The notes under the pieces were generated by a model that was given only the letters and a program-made list of their open reading frames with translations, was not told the DNA's origin and did not search any database. From positions 19,778,034-19,842,033 of the forward strand of contig NC_045132.1 of NCBI RefSeq assembly GCF_007655135.1: a DNA stretch of 64,000 nt. Direction: 5' to 3'. The position numbers were made by a program, and so were the translations under genes. Every line of letters starts with the position of its first letter. The first letter of the stretch is position 1. The stretch comes from Punica granatum. Taxonomy: Eukaryota; Streptophyta; Magnoliopsida; Myrtales; Lythraceae. Shown here piece by piece: positions 33,309 to 46,000 of the stretch.

Positions 33309-34900
33309 CAAAAAACTTTGACTTTTCCTTTATCAAGTTCACGCCATTGTATATATCTCGTAGTTATTTCATAGATTCTTAGGTTGTCCACCATCTACAC
33401 AAGAGGTTCATGCACACAGAGAAGAAATTAGGTATCGTCCTATATAAATATCATCGTAATCTACCGTAATTCATGCAACAAAAAAAGTAAAGGATAACGA
33501 AAGCGTTAACCTACCTCTATGTCTTGACCCTTGAGCATATATTTACAATTTAACATTATCGATCGGACCAAAAAAAAAGGATTACAAGTAATCATAGATC
33601 TATGCTAAAACTATGAAATCATGTGTTTTGTGGAAAGCTAAATGAAGCATGAGTTATCCTCAGGAATGAAGTCATGACGAGATACCTCTCTCATTGTCGT
33701 TCGTAAGTCGTTTAGATTCATTTAAAAAGATGACACATGTTATGTAGTGACCCACATTTCGTTCAGAAACCAATAAATTCCAGATTTGATTCACGTCAAT
33801 GAGACTAGTGCCTTTTATTTAGATTTCTATTTTCTTATACTAAGGTCATGAGTCTCCTTTATTAAAAAAAAAAGAAAAAAAAACCTCATAATGAACTATT
33901 AATATCATGCAAATTTAATAATATTTCACGGAAGAAAGAACTAGAGGAAATTTGTGAAAAGAAGATTTTTGATTGTTTAATGGTGTTTTGCTGATTTTTT
34001 TTTCCGATCCTAAGAAAAGTTCATAAGTCTAATACATGAAAATGAAATAAAGTTAAATAAATGGGCAAATAAGTCTCACTGATAACGATCGATCCCAAGA
34101 TTTCCTGGTTCTGGACTGCTGTCATGTGCCAATGCATTAAAACTTATTTCCCATCTTATTGAAAAATTTTAATTTTTCATCGTCATGCTTAAAATGATAA
34201 ACTGAAAAAAAAAGAATAATCTTCTATGGATATATTTTTTGGGTGAATTCCATGGATATATTTTTCACATTATTAATTTGGACTAAGAGTTGGACTCGTG
34301 AAGTCATGACCATTAACGACTGCACTTGTCTACGAATTGAAATTTAAACATTTTAAAGGGATGATTCCCTACCATAATAAGAAATACGCATATATTTTAG
34401 CACAATATGTTAGCCAATATTATTATTATTATCCAAACAAAAAATGTTAGGTAATATTATAGGCGGACTTGACAATTAGCATCGCAAGATTGGCCTGTCT
34501 ACCCGAGTAAATAAATACCACGTTACACATGGTGTTAAGTGTCGTAGTCGGTTTAATTAAATTATATTAACTAATTAATCACAAATAACAGAAAACGTGA
34601 ACTGACCACTCCTCATGCGCCTGAATAATTGTAAGGTGGTGACTTGTCAGCAAATCATGTCCAACCGACGGCGTATTCAGTTTATTAATCTTTTTTCCCG
34701 GACAATAGCACAACTCGTGTCGGTCTACGGACTGATACTAAATTTTATCGATGTATCAAAATGGCTTGAGCACGAAAGGATTTTAGCACTCTGCACTACA
34801 GTAAACGAACGCCTACGTGAAGCGCGGATTACGTAGACATGATTTATCAACCGCAAAACATCTCGTGATTAACTATACACAATCTTTTGAGACAGAGGGC
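31141..34900. other. Intergenic region upstream of BTS
   Basis: No gene is seen. It holds (AT)n tracts at about 31443-31466 and 33263-33303 and a SINE-family-B relic near 32125-32255. The open frames 33154-33342 and 33197-33382 are artefacts of the (AT)n tract. Confidence 0.45.
32125..32255 (+). mobile_element. SINE family B relic
   Basis: GATTAGTTCAATCCCTCTTAATAAAG, GAATCTTATGAATGGTGAATA, GAGAGTTTTATTCATTAGTAAGTTG and AATTAGTCGAAATTTATTGAACTTCAGAATATCAG follow the block order of family B. The head is weak. Confidence 0.45.
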
Positions 34901-34911
34901 CCAAATCCCAC

Positions 34912-34917
34912 CACGTG
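34912..34917. promoter_or_regulatory. G-box (CACGTG) in the BTS promoter
   Basis: A palindromic CACGTG inside CCACCACGTGTGACA lies 352 bp upstream of the BTS start codon and roughly 100 bp upstream of the likely transcript start. G-boxes are bound by bHLH factors, including the subgroup IVc factors that control iron genes in Arabidopsis. That it works here is inference. Confidence 0.45.
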
Positions 34918-35025
34918 TGACAACTAATATAATGCGCCCATTCCCATTTTGATATTATTTTATTTATTATTTATTTATTTAGTTTTATTCTCTCAACCGC
35001 AATTTATTTAACGCCTTCTCGCCGG

Positions 35026-35055
35026 TATGTCCCGCCATGTCCATCCGGTCCTTTA
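35026..35055 (+). other. Short upstream ORF (9 codons) before BTS
   Basis: ATGTCCCGCCATGTCCATCC...CTTTAG encodes MSRHVHPVL. It overlaps, in another frame, a longer upstream ORF starting at 35037. Whether it is transcribed depends on the true transcript start, which is not visible. Confidence 0.4.
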
Positions 35056-35249
35056 GAGAGAGAGAGAGAGAGAAGCCGCAGAAAGTAGAGAGAGAGAGAG
35101 AGAGCTCACTGTACAGAAACAGGAAGCCATCGGAAAAGACCAGAGACACAGAGGGAGAGAGAGAAGCTCAGCACACGGATGTTGAAAACTTTGCTCTAAA
35201 GCCCTCTCACGGATTCCTCGCCGGACCCAACCTCCATCTGCCGCAATAA
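35037..35249 (+). other. Upstream ORF (70 codons) in the BTS leader
   Basis: It runs from ATG 35037 to a TAA ending at 35249, 19 nt before the BTS start codon. The peptide is charged and low in complexity (RSFREREREKPQ) because it reads through a GA microsatellite. If included in the mRNA it would sit where it could reduce BTS translation. It is unlikely to encode a functional protein. Confidence 0.4.
35054..35104. repeat. (GA)n microsatellite in the BTS leader
   Basis: Two (AG)n runs are separated by AAGCCGCAGAAAGT. GA-rich leaders are common in plant genes. Confidence 0.9.
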
Positions 35250-35268
35250 TTGATCCCAGCCACCTCGA

Positions 35269-38200
35269 ATGGCGACTCCGCTGACGGGGATTCAGCCAAG
35301 GGACGGGGCCGGAGGGGGCGGCGTCGCTGTGATGGCCGGCGGTCCAGCTCAGAACACAATCGCCGCCTCACCTTCAAAATCCTGCATCAGAACCTCGGCC
35401 CTCAAATCTCCTATCCTAATCTTCCTGTTCTTCCACAAGGCAATTCGGTCCGAGCTCGACCGCCTCCACCGGGCCGCCCTGGACCTCGCCACCAGCCGAG
35501 AGGGCGCCGATATCGAGCCTCTCCTGAAGAAATACCACTTCTTCCGCTCAATTTACAAGCACCATTGTAATGCCGAAGACGAGGTACTGTGCGGTTTCTT
35601 CTCGGCTGTCTTCGTAGAATTGAATCGATTTCGGTTAAGTAGGAAACTTGCTCCCAGTTTCATTGGTTATCCATTGTTGCAAGCTACAGGGTGACTGAAG
35701 CTGCAAATTTCTGGAATTCACGTTGTTCGAATTCGTTCCTCCAGGAATTATTGTCTCCTAGAGCGTCTATATGCAAATGGAGGCAACGTTTTTTTTTTTT
35801 GCTCAGTCGTAATTGCTTTCAAGTATAATGTGTACTGTTACTTCACAATTGCTTTTTTGCTGCAAAAGAAGATCGGTTTCGACCCTCAAATGATGTACTT
35901 TTGTAGTAGGTTCAGGCCATCTGGGGGCTTCTGTGATCCATTACTGATACTGGAAGATGATGAGTGGTCAATTTACCCTCTTGTGAATATTGTAGGTCAT
36001 CTTTCCCGCTTTGGACATACGTGTGAAGAATGTTGCCCGGACTTATTCCCTTGAGCATGAGGGAGAAAGTCTTCTTTTTGATCAATTGTTCGAGCTCTTG
36101 CGCTCTAACACGCAACATGAGGAGAGTTATTGGAGAGAATTAGCTTCCCGCACAGGAGCCCTTCAAACATCAATTGATCAGCACATGTCCAAGGAGGAGG
36201 AGCAGGTGTTTATTTCTTTTCTCGTGGCAATGACTGCACTGCATATGCTTATTGTGCTTTCGAACTCCAGTCTTTTTTCATACAAAACGAATTGTGCACT
36301 AGGCCCATGTTTTTCTTTACCACCATCTTTTTTGTTTAAGTGCCGTCCTGTAGGATTTGCCTTTTAATAGTACTAATTATGCTGTGTTTAGTGGTCATAG
36401 GAAGATTGCATATTTCATTTGTAATTATCGATCTCGATTCCCATGATTGATACCTTGAACTGTTGACAGCCCTTCTAAGACCGATACTATTTTTTCCTCA
36501 ATTTTACAGGTTTTTCCCTTGCTTATCGAGAAATTCTCTTTTGATGAACAAGCCTCGCTAGTATGGCAGTTTCTTTGTAGTATTCCTGTAAATATGATGG
36601 CTGAGTTTCTTCCATGGCTTTCTTCCTCTGTATCCTCTGAAGAACATCGGGATATGCGTGATTGTCTATGTAAGATAATCCCTAAAGAAAAGCTCTTGCA
36701 GGCGGTAAGGAATATAGCTTGGAACCTTAGATGCAGATATGCATTTTATACAAGACAGCTAACATTTAAATGTCTCCAATGAAGGTTGTTTCTGCTTGGC
36801 TGGATGGGCTAAAAGTACATGGTTCATGTGGAAGCTGCGGTAATAATAGTTGTGATGCCCGCTGTGGTCAAGGTTCTGGATGTAACAAGGTTTTAACTGA
36901 GAATGGACACTGTGCGTGTGAACCTTCAAGGCCCCTCAAGAGGAAGTATGCAGAACTGAGTGGAGATCTCACTAATTCATGCATGACTCATCCTATCGAT
37001 GAAATACTGATGTGGCATAATGCTATCAAGAGAGAGTTGAATGATATAGCTGAGGCAGCTAGGACAATACAGCTTTCTGGAGATTTTTCTGATCTATCTG
37101 AATTCAACCATAGGTTGCAATTTATTGCTGAAATTTGTGTATTTCACAGGTATGAAATGGTTTGCATGTTATCTCTCAAATTTTTATATGACGAATTTAA
37201 GTTCCTTTTCTACTTTGGCCTGGGAATTTATATTCTACTATATCAGTTGGTTATGGGTACATAATCTGCATGCTGTAGTTTGTGCCAACAAAGTCAAGGC
37301 TTGCGGACATGTGTTTTGTCTCATTATTTACTTGTTCTTTGAAATGGAGAAGGCTTTATGAGTTTTTACTTTGATTTGCTTTCTCTGTTGTGAGTTTTGA
37401 AAACATACTATGTATCTCAAATTTTACTGCAAATGAGGACATCAATTAATGGACATAGTGTCTGAGAAGTTCTTTTATTCTTTTTCTGGCGACTATTGCC
37501 AAATGTTCAGTCTTTGTTATATTGTATCACCCATATCTCATCACGAAATGGTCCCTTTCCTTTCTCGATGCAGTATTGCGGAGGACAAAGTCATCTTCCC
37601 TGCTTTAGATGCAGAACTCTCTTTTGTGCAGGAGCACGAGGAGGAAGAAAATCAGTTTGATAAGCTTCGCTGTTTAATAGAAAATATTCAAAGTACTGGT
37701 GCCACTTCATCATCTACTGAATTTTACACAAAATTGTGCTTGCATGCTGACACAATAATGAATTCTATCAAGAAGCATTTCCAAAATGAAGAAGTTCAGG
37801 TTAGTAATTTCTGAAATATGCTTGGGCATTTCTTTTCTTATATGCGACATCCAGATTTCTCCAAGAGTTTTGGCTTTCCTTTTCAATACAGCAAGACAGA
37901 AATTTCAAGGTCATTTGCAACTACTAAAAGTATGTGTGAATCTGTCTATACTTAGGTATTACCTCTTGCTCGAAAGCATTTTAGCCAACAGAGACAGCGA
38001 GAGCTTTTGTATCAGAGCCTGTGCATTATGCCCTTGAAATTGATCGAATCTGTCTTGCCATGGTTCATTGCATCTTTGAGTGAAGTGGAGGCACGATCAT
38101 TTCTTCTGAATATGCATATGGCAGGTTTTGTCTTGACACCTTATCTTCTCAGCCTGATCTAAATTTCCATTTCTGCCATCTTTCTAACTTGCAGACTAAT

Positions 38201-41200
38201 TTATGCAGCTCCTGCAGCAGATTCTGCACTAGTCACTCTCTTTTCTGGTTGGGCATGCAAAGGCCATTCAAAGAGCATTTGCCTGTCCTCCTTTGTAGTA
38301 GATAGTTGCACTGCAAGCGGATTCACGGATTGTAATGCCGGAATGGAGCTACCATCACGTGACTGCACTTCCCGTGGTGCTAACCAAATTGGACAGAAAG
38401 GTGAAATTGATGAATCAAAACAGGCACTCAAACAAGGCAACACACTGTCTTTTGAAAACAGCAATCTTTGTTTCCTCGGAGGAACGGCACATACCCATAG
38501 AACAGCTTGTAATAATCGGTCTTGCTATGTACCTGAGTTAGGAGTTAATAGCAGTAAGCTTGGGGCAAGCTCTCTTACAGCTGTTAAATCTCTACGGTCC
38601 TTATCTTTCAGCCCCACAGCTCCTTCCTTAAACTCAAGTCTCTTTACCTGGGAAGCGGATATGAGCTCTGCTGACTCTGGTTCTGGATCTCGCCCTATAG
38701 ATAACATATTCAAGTTTCATAAGGCCATCCGCAAGGATTTGGAGTATCTAGACGTTGAGTCTGGAAAACTTAGTGAGTGCAATGAGACATTCCTTAGGCA
38801 GTTCACTGGTAGATTTCGTCTGTTATGGGGTCTTTATAGAGCTCATAGCAATGCAGAGGATGATATAGTGTTTCCGGCGCTAGAATCCAAAGAGACTCTT
38901 CATAATGTTAGCCACTCATACACACTGGACCACAAACAGGAAGAAAAGCTCTTCGAAGATATTTCAAGTGCACTTTCAGAGCTTACTCAGCTTCATGAAT
39001 TATTGGCTGATTCAGATCAGAGCGGCTCCATAGGTTTTGATGACAGTGAGACGAGGAAAAAGTATGATGAGCTTGCCACGAAGCTTCAGGGCATGTGCAA
39101 ATCCATCAGAGTCACCCTTGATCAACATGTTTTCCGGGAAGAACTTGAGCTGTGGCCATTGTTTGACACACACTTTACGGTGGAGGAGCAGGACAAGTTG
39201 GTCGGCCAAATAATTGGTACCACAGGTGCTGAGGTTCTGCAGTCTATGTTACCTTGGGTTACTTCTGCTTTGACTCAAGAAGAGCAAAATAAAATGATGG
39301 ATACTTGGAAGCAGGCAACTAAAAACACCATGTTCAGCGAATGGCTAGAAGAATGGTGGGAGGTGTCGGATGCTAGATCCTCACGAGCAGGTTCATCAGA
39401 AAGCTGCATGTCACTGGGTATGTTATTCTTCAGTAAATGGAAATTTTTGTTATTGATAATCATTATTATAAGCTGCTTGATTATCACCAAAACTTTCTTC
39501 TTAATATGTGTTAATGACACCCACTGTTAGGCTCTGATATCCGAGGAGGCTTAGACAGTGACCATACTTTCAAGCCTGGGTGGAAGGATATATTCCGCAT
39601 GAATCAAAATGAACTCGAATCAGAGATAAGGAAAGTTTCTAGAGATTCATCTCTCGATCCAAGAAGAAAAGCATATCTTCTTCAGAATTTGATGACCAGG
39701 TTTGTTCCTATATATAATCTTTTATTAAGATCACACCATATTCTTTTTCTAATTTGCGTGGTTTTTCTAGTCGATGGATAGCTGCTCAGCAGAAGACAAC
39801 TCAAGCAGCTGCTGAAAGCTTAAATGATGATGAATTTCTAGGTTGTGCCCCGTCATTTCGCGATGAAGAGAAACTGGTGTTTGGTTGTGAGCACTACAAG
39901 AGAAATTGCAAACTCCGCGCTGCCTGTTGTGGCAAGTTGTATACCTGTAGATTCTGTCATGATAATGTCAGTGATCATTCAATGGACAGGTAAAATTTTT
40001 GTAATACTATTTTACACCCGATGAAGTCATGTATTTAGTATGTAACGTTATATTGATATGCTTGCAGGAAAGCCACGGCTGAAATGATGTGCATGCGTTG
40101 CCTTAACATTCAGCCTGTGGGACCTACCTGTACCACACCTTCATGTGATGGACTTTCAATGGCAAAATACTACTGTAGTATCTGCAAATTCTTCGATGAT
40201 GAAAGGTATAGAAGGCTTTCTAATCTCATATAGGCTCTGCTTTTTCTACTATACAGAAACTTTATATAGACAAATGACAAGTCCTGGAGTCCAGAAAATG
40301 CAGCAGTGCTCCCATTTAATGGACGATACTTCCAATTTTTTTTGAACTTCCATTTTATTTTTCTCAATGAAACACCCTTAAATGTTTTTTTTCCCCTCCC
40401 CTTAATTGGGATGTACTTAGAGGTGGAACTGGGGAAAGTGGGGATGTGGTGGTGCCATCACCCCACAATATTCAGAAAGATTTGGGTTCAATTCCCACCC
40501 TTCCCCTAATTACCGTGTGAAAGAAAGTAGTAATTCAATTTCGTACGTGTAACTGCTTCTGATTGACATAATATTTGAGCTTCGATGGAGATTTTGTAAT
40601 GGGATTACAGTTCATTCTTATGTCTTCTTCTCAACTAATTTGTCTTCCCCCTTCAGGACTGTTTATCATTGTCCGTTCTGTAATCTATGCCGTGTTGGGA
40701 AGGGACTCGGAGTGGATTTTTTCCATTGCATGACGTGCAATTGCTGTCTAGGGAAGATGTTAGTGGAACACAAATGTCGTGAGAAAGGTTTAGAGACGAA
40801 CTGTCCCATTTGCTGTGACTTTTTGTTCACATCAAGTGCAACAGTCAGAGCTCTCCCTTGTGGTCATTTTATGCATTCTGCTTGCTTCCAGGTTTTGTTC
40901 CCCTTCACTTCTCTTTAGTTATGCAGGCCATTTCGGCTTATTTCTGCTTAACATCCTTGTCAACTGTGTCAGGCTTATACTTGCAGCCACTACATCTGCC
41001 CAATTTGCAGCAAATCCTTGGGAGATATGGCGGTACGAAATTCTTATAATTTTCCCCGCACCGCCTTATTAAGAATGTTAATTAATCTTTTGCTAGGACG
41101 AGTTAACAATCTCTAGTTTATTTCATACTTAACAACTTGAAGCAGATCACTTTGTTGATATGTAGTGTAGTTATTTGGAGGCTATTGTGTCCTAATCCTT

Positions 41201-42237
41201 CTCAAAGTTCATAGTGACTGCATCCTGCCTTCGAGGGCCTGTTGCGAGATTTGGAACCAAATCTGGATTATAGCTGAAATGTCTCCTCTTAATTGTAGAT
41301 TTTCTTTAGAAACAAGTTGGTAGAGGGCATAAACAATAAGCTTATAGGAAGAACCGCACATGGAAACTCTAAAATAAGAGAGAAGCAAATAACACTAGGA
41401 CAATGAGCACTGGAGCTTCTGATTTCAAAGACATTATACATACTACAATATGTTACTGGTACTGGTTCCCTTTTCTGATTCCGATTCTTGGTCCCTAGGA
41501 CACTGGACTGGGAGCAACTTGAAAAATTATTCCTGATTTTGAGAACTGAAACCTAACTAGTCTGGGATGGAACCATCCATGAGTTCATTAGTCATAGCAG
41601 TTCCAGTATAAGCCTGCACTTGTACACGACCATAAGTTATTAGAATTAGTTTTGGTTTCTAATATGCACAGACCATACAAGAGAAGAAGCTTCATTGCAA
41701 CACGTGCACATTGATCCTTTTACTGGTATTTCCTTGAGTTATTCTTGGCTGAAGAGGTAGCTATTCCAGTATGATGCAACGTACAACAAACTGTGCCTCC
41801 AACATGCATATTCTCTTTTAAGTTGGGATTTGGTTTTTTCATTTTTGACTTTTCAGTGGTCTGAATGAGAGCATTAGGCAACTGCTTACATGTTCTCTTT
41901 ATGTCCTTTTCTTGTTTCTACAATTCAGGTGTACTTCGGCATGCTTGACGCATTACTGGCATCAGAAGTGCTGCCCCAAGAATACAGAAATCGATGTCAG
42001 GTAATCTTAGTGGCATTCTTTCTTGCACATTGCCCCGAGTTTTCATAGGATCATCTATCTCAAGAGTTAAATGGGGTCTTTTGAAATCTGCAGGACATAC
42101 TGTGTAACGACTGTGATAAGAAGGGGACCTCACCATTCCACTGGCTGTACCACAAGTGCGGTTATTGTGGATCCTATAACACTCGCGTAATTAAGGTCGA
42201 TGCCGCAAACTCGAACTGCTCAACTTCAAATACCTGA
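35269..42237 (+). CDS. BTS: BRUTUS-type hemerythrin/CHY/RING E3 ubiquitin ligase
   Basis: Fourteen exons with consistent GT-AG sites and phases: 35269-35583, 35996-36205, 36510-36704, 36785-37149, 37574-37799, 37956-38124, 38209-39417, 39531-39699, 39771-39989, 40068-40205, 40657-40891, 40973-41032, 41929-42000 and 42094-42237. They total 3726 nt and 1241 aa, close to Arabidopsis BTS. Three HHE hemerythrin domains lie at about 46-190, 308-440 and 655-835, with [19 protein letters not shown] and NAEDE ligand motifs. A CHY zinc finger starts at C992 ([15 protein letters not shown]). A RING-H2 (C1121-x2-C-x15-C-x-H-x2-H-x2-C-x10-C-x2-C1162) and a C-terminal zinc ribbon (CNDCDKK...KCGYCGSYN) follow. 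BTS proteins bind iron through the HHE domains and target iron-response bHLH factors for degradation, holding back iron uptake. MATPL is the family-like start. No broken site was seen. Confidence 0.95.
41033..41928 (+). other. Intron 12 of BTS (896 bp)
   Basis: This is the longest intron of the gene, between the RING end (exon 12, ...SLGDMA) and exon 13 ([10 protein letters not shown]). No inserted element with clear ends was found in it. Confidence 0.85.
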
Positions 42238-42938
42238 GGTTATCTCTGCTTCTCAAAGGTGAGGTGTAGGTCTTGTACATACTTCTTTCGCAGTGTACAC
42301 GTGACATTGTACTATTTTCCCCTGCCCCGAAAATGATTGGTCAATTTTTTAGCTTTCCATGTTCACGTATGAGTGCACTGTTGGGATCTAGTCCATGCTG
42401 CTCCAATCTATGGAGCTGGCTTCCCATACAGCCAAGAATTTTTTATTTGATTTACACGCATATGGATAAATGAGAATTGGAAACCAGTAATTTCTTGATC
42501 ACGTCGTCCCAATTCTCTGTTGATATAGTCAGTAGCACTTTAGGAAACAACTTCTTTTACCGAATCCAATTGTCTTTACGACTGGTATTTTGCAGTTTGT
42601 CGAAGGATAATACCGACTCAATTAAGCCATAAATGCAGAAGGCCAAGCTTTGGCATTTTCGGGTGAATTACTCTGATTTTGGTAGTTGTTGACGCCATTG
42701 CTGAGAGCGTTGCAGTTAGGCAATTGGAGGATGGTACATCAGTTTTGTTTCAATCAGGGAATGCCAATATTACGATATCTAATACTGTTACATGGCAATT
42801 TATCGCGTGATTCGCGCTCAATTCGTTTACATATATTTATTGTAATCTAATTGGTGTTGTCTCTCGTGATAGAATTATCGAAAAATTAGTCTCATCTTCA
42901 GTGCCACCACAAGTCGACTGCTTGCTCCATCGTCACGG
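42238..42938 (+). other. Probable 3' UTR and downstream region of BTS
   Basis: Soon after the stop there is a good donor-like site (TCTCAAAG/GTGAGG, about 42259), which may mark a 3' UTR intron. ATTTATTGTAATCTAATTGG near 42836 could serve as a polyadenylation region. No clear AATAAA was found. Confidence 0.35.
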
Positions 42939-43047
42939 AATATTCAATAAACATATTTGAACAAACAAATGATTAACTAACATGAAAGAAGAGAAATATT
43001 CAATAAGACATATTTGAACAAACAAATGATTAATTAACATGAAAGGA
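42939..43047. repeat. ~55-bp tandem duplication downstream of BTS
   Basis: ATATTCAATAAACATATTTG and AACAAACAAATGATTAACTA are repeated as ATATTCAATAAGACATATTTG and AACAAACAAATGATTAATTA with only a few differences, so the duplication is fairly recent. Confidence 0.85.
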
Positions 43048-46000
43048 CCTCTTGTATCAATTATCATTGTTTTGTGTTCGGTGGGTGCGGAGTAGTTTAA
43101 AGAGGAAAAGCAGTCTCCGTATTATTTAATATCACCCGCTAATGTTCGAAAGGGTTATATAATTGAGCAGAGGAATCAAACCTACATAGGATGGTCCGAA
43201 CGGCAGAGAGATGTTTAAGAAATTATTATTGTTGTTATAAAGGTTTCCACTGTTTAAGCCTAATTAGGACTCTCCATGATGAGAGATTTTGGAAGCTCTT
43301 GACAGAATCCAATGCAATGCTCAAAACATACCGCGTTATCTTCTTGTTTTTTTGGGGGGGGGGGGGAGGTGGTGAATGATTATATATATATTTTTTGGCT
43401 AGGCAGGATTAGCTTAGTAATGACTGCTTCTATAGAAATGATGTTTACTAAGATAATCTATTCTAATTTAATGGACGAACTTACTCGGATTTATAAATTA
43501 GAGCATTCAATTAATAGCCATACGCTAGAATTACTTATTCTGCGTGCTCATCGTCGTTTCCAAATCCCATATTTGAATCTCTCCGATCGCTGTTTGATGT
43601 GATTTGCAGGAGATGTCCCGATTCAAACATTATGCTACTTACGATTGGCTCTTTTTTTTAGGTGTTACTGAAACGGAATAGTTAACGGATGCTTGCAATA
43701 TAGTACATATTCGTGTAAATCAATGATCCAAATCATCCTTACACCAATAAATAAATAGATAAAATACATAACCAAAACAATATATATATATATATATATA
43801 TATAAAAGTCATCCTACGAGGTTTGCTATACGACGAAAAAATAAGCAAATGCTTTCAACACCACTACAATCCCTAAAAACCTAGAATAAATCTAATTGCA
43901 ATTTTCTTAAATTTCTGTCAACAAATGAACCATATTCTTGTAACCTACGATATTAACTATATATGTATATATACACACACAAATGAGATACTGTATGCAT
44001 GCGGATCACGCTCACTCCCTAGTCACAAAAGGCTAGAAAACGCATATATAATTTTGAGTTCCCCCTTCTCTGTTAATATATATATATGTATAATTTCCCC
44101 CTACTAATGATAGGATTACACCCAAATCAAGACTAAGCAAATGGGGGTGTTTGAAAGACTCTGTGTTGTCTGATGCGCTTTGTAATCAGATGGAGGAAAC
44201 TCGAGATCCTTTATTCTTCAAATCTCCACTTGCTAAAGATCTATGGTCACGAATCCCTTTTTTTTTTTCTGTCAATTCAAAGGCAAGCCGAGGACTGGGC
44301 ACATGAAGCAAGAAATTAGAAATTAATTATGCGGAACATTTTTCTTGGACTTTCTATATGTAACTGATTTGGATGGATCAAAATGTTAAAAGAATTTCTA
44401 GGGACAAGCTGAAAACCGAAGTTCTTGTTGTACAGATTGTATATTGATATGCTTCGATTGAGAGTTTTCTCGTTTCCTAAGATTAACTAGTTGCAAGATA
44501 TAGCCATTACAGACTTGCAACTCAATTTAGGCTGATGTTGTAGTTTTGTCTTTTGAAGTTGGTGGAACAATTACAAATATTAAAAAAAAAAATTGTGCTA
44601 CTAAACAACCGGTTAATTTTTAATATCAATGATGACTGGGTTTACGTGGAGACCGGAGAACACCATTGTGCTGGTAGGTTGTCTATTTTAAGACAAGTTC
44701 AGCTTTGAACAGCAAATTTGATGAAGTTGCATATCTAACAAGATACAAGAATAAGGTGTTGTACAATTTGTTTATGGCAGATATATATATACATCTCATG
44801 TATATTATCTATTAGGATGGATGACTACTGCTCGTGTTCTGTCTCAAACTGACGACTTGACCCGCTTTTATTTAAACCAAAAACATATGTCTTGACCCAC
44901 ATTGAGAGTTTATGAAAACCCAAATCTGTTTTTTATCTTCCTTTGGGCTTTCATTAATGCGACAAATATCACCCAGAATTTCAGGACTTTGTTTAGGTGG
45001 AAATGTCAGATATTAAAAATATATTGTAGGAAAATGCTTAAATATTGCCTTTCATCTTCAACTGTACAAAATAATGTATATTTTAGTAAAAAGAATGTAT
45101 ATTTAATAATTAATATTTCTAAGCTACCACTACTTTTGAGGGCACATAATTTTTTTTTTTGGAGAATCTGCTTTCGCATGATTACATTAACACTGGGGCC
45201 TTGCAGGTCTTTCAATGATTCAATCTCTAATTTGCACCAATGAAGTTTTACATATTGACATTTTAAGTACCTATAGATCCGTACCATATATAAAATTCTC
45301 ACAGATTTATCTATTTATTTATTTATTTATCTAAGTGATAGTACTATAAATGATAGATCTTAAACTTCCGAAAAGTATCTCAAAGCGAACTTGCATTTAT
45401 AGAATGAATTTTAATTGCTTTTGTCATAGAATGTCAACAAAAATTTTCATTAATTAGAAGTTATAAAAGATATAACCGTTATTAGAATATTACTGAAAAC
45501 AGTTAGTTAAAATAACTTTAGAAACGGCAAAATCAAATCATCATGACCTATAAAAAAATCCCACACTATCATGGAAAAGAAATTAAATTAAAAGAAATCA
45601 CCGCAATATGGAATGTAAAGACAAAACAATTATTATAACTCTAGCTTAATAAATATTGAGAGTGTTTCAATATCTTTTGGGGGCGTTGGTTCGAGTATAT
45701 ATTATTATATTTATATTTCATGGAATGTTAAATTGCTTGAAAAGTATATTTGGAAACTTCGGAATTTTGAAAATGTTATATTATGGTATTTAGTACTCGC
45801 AATGCATATCTTGGAAAGTACAGGGTAATATAATATTTTCGTGTTTGGTATGAAACTAGATTGACGGGAATTGATAAATATATGTAATTTTACAATAAAT
45901 ATCGTTATCACATAATGGTTTAAGTGAATAAGTTAAAAAATTAAAGTTACATTTAAAACAATTAACACATCACATTCTATTTTTTCAAAATCTTAATTTC

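Noticed and set aside
33154..33382. Tyr/Ile-repeat peptides on both strands
   Set aside because: They are translations of an (AT)n microsatellite.
35250..35570. 106-codon frame overlapping BTS exon 1
   Set aside because: It starts with TTG, is out of frame with BTS and is Arg/Pro-rich as expected for a shadow of GC-rich coding DNA.
38343..39530. 395-codon frame taken as a gene of its own
   Set aside because: It is most of exon 7 of BTS; its ATG is internal and its end reads into the following intron.
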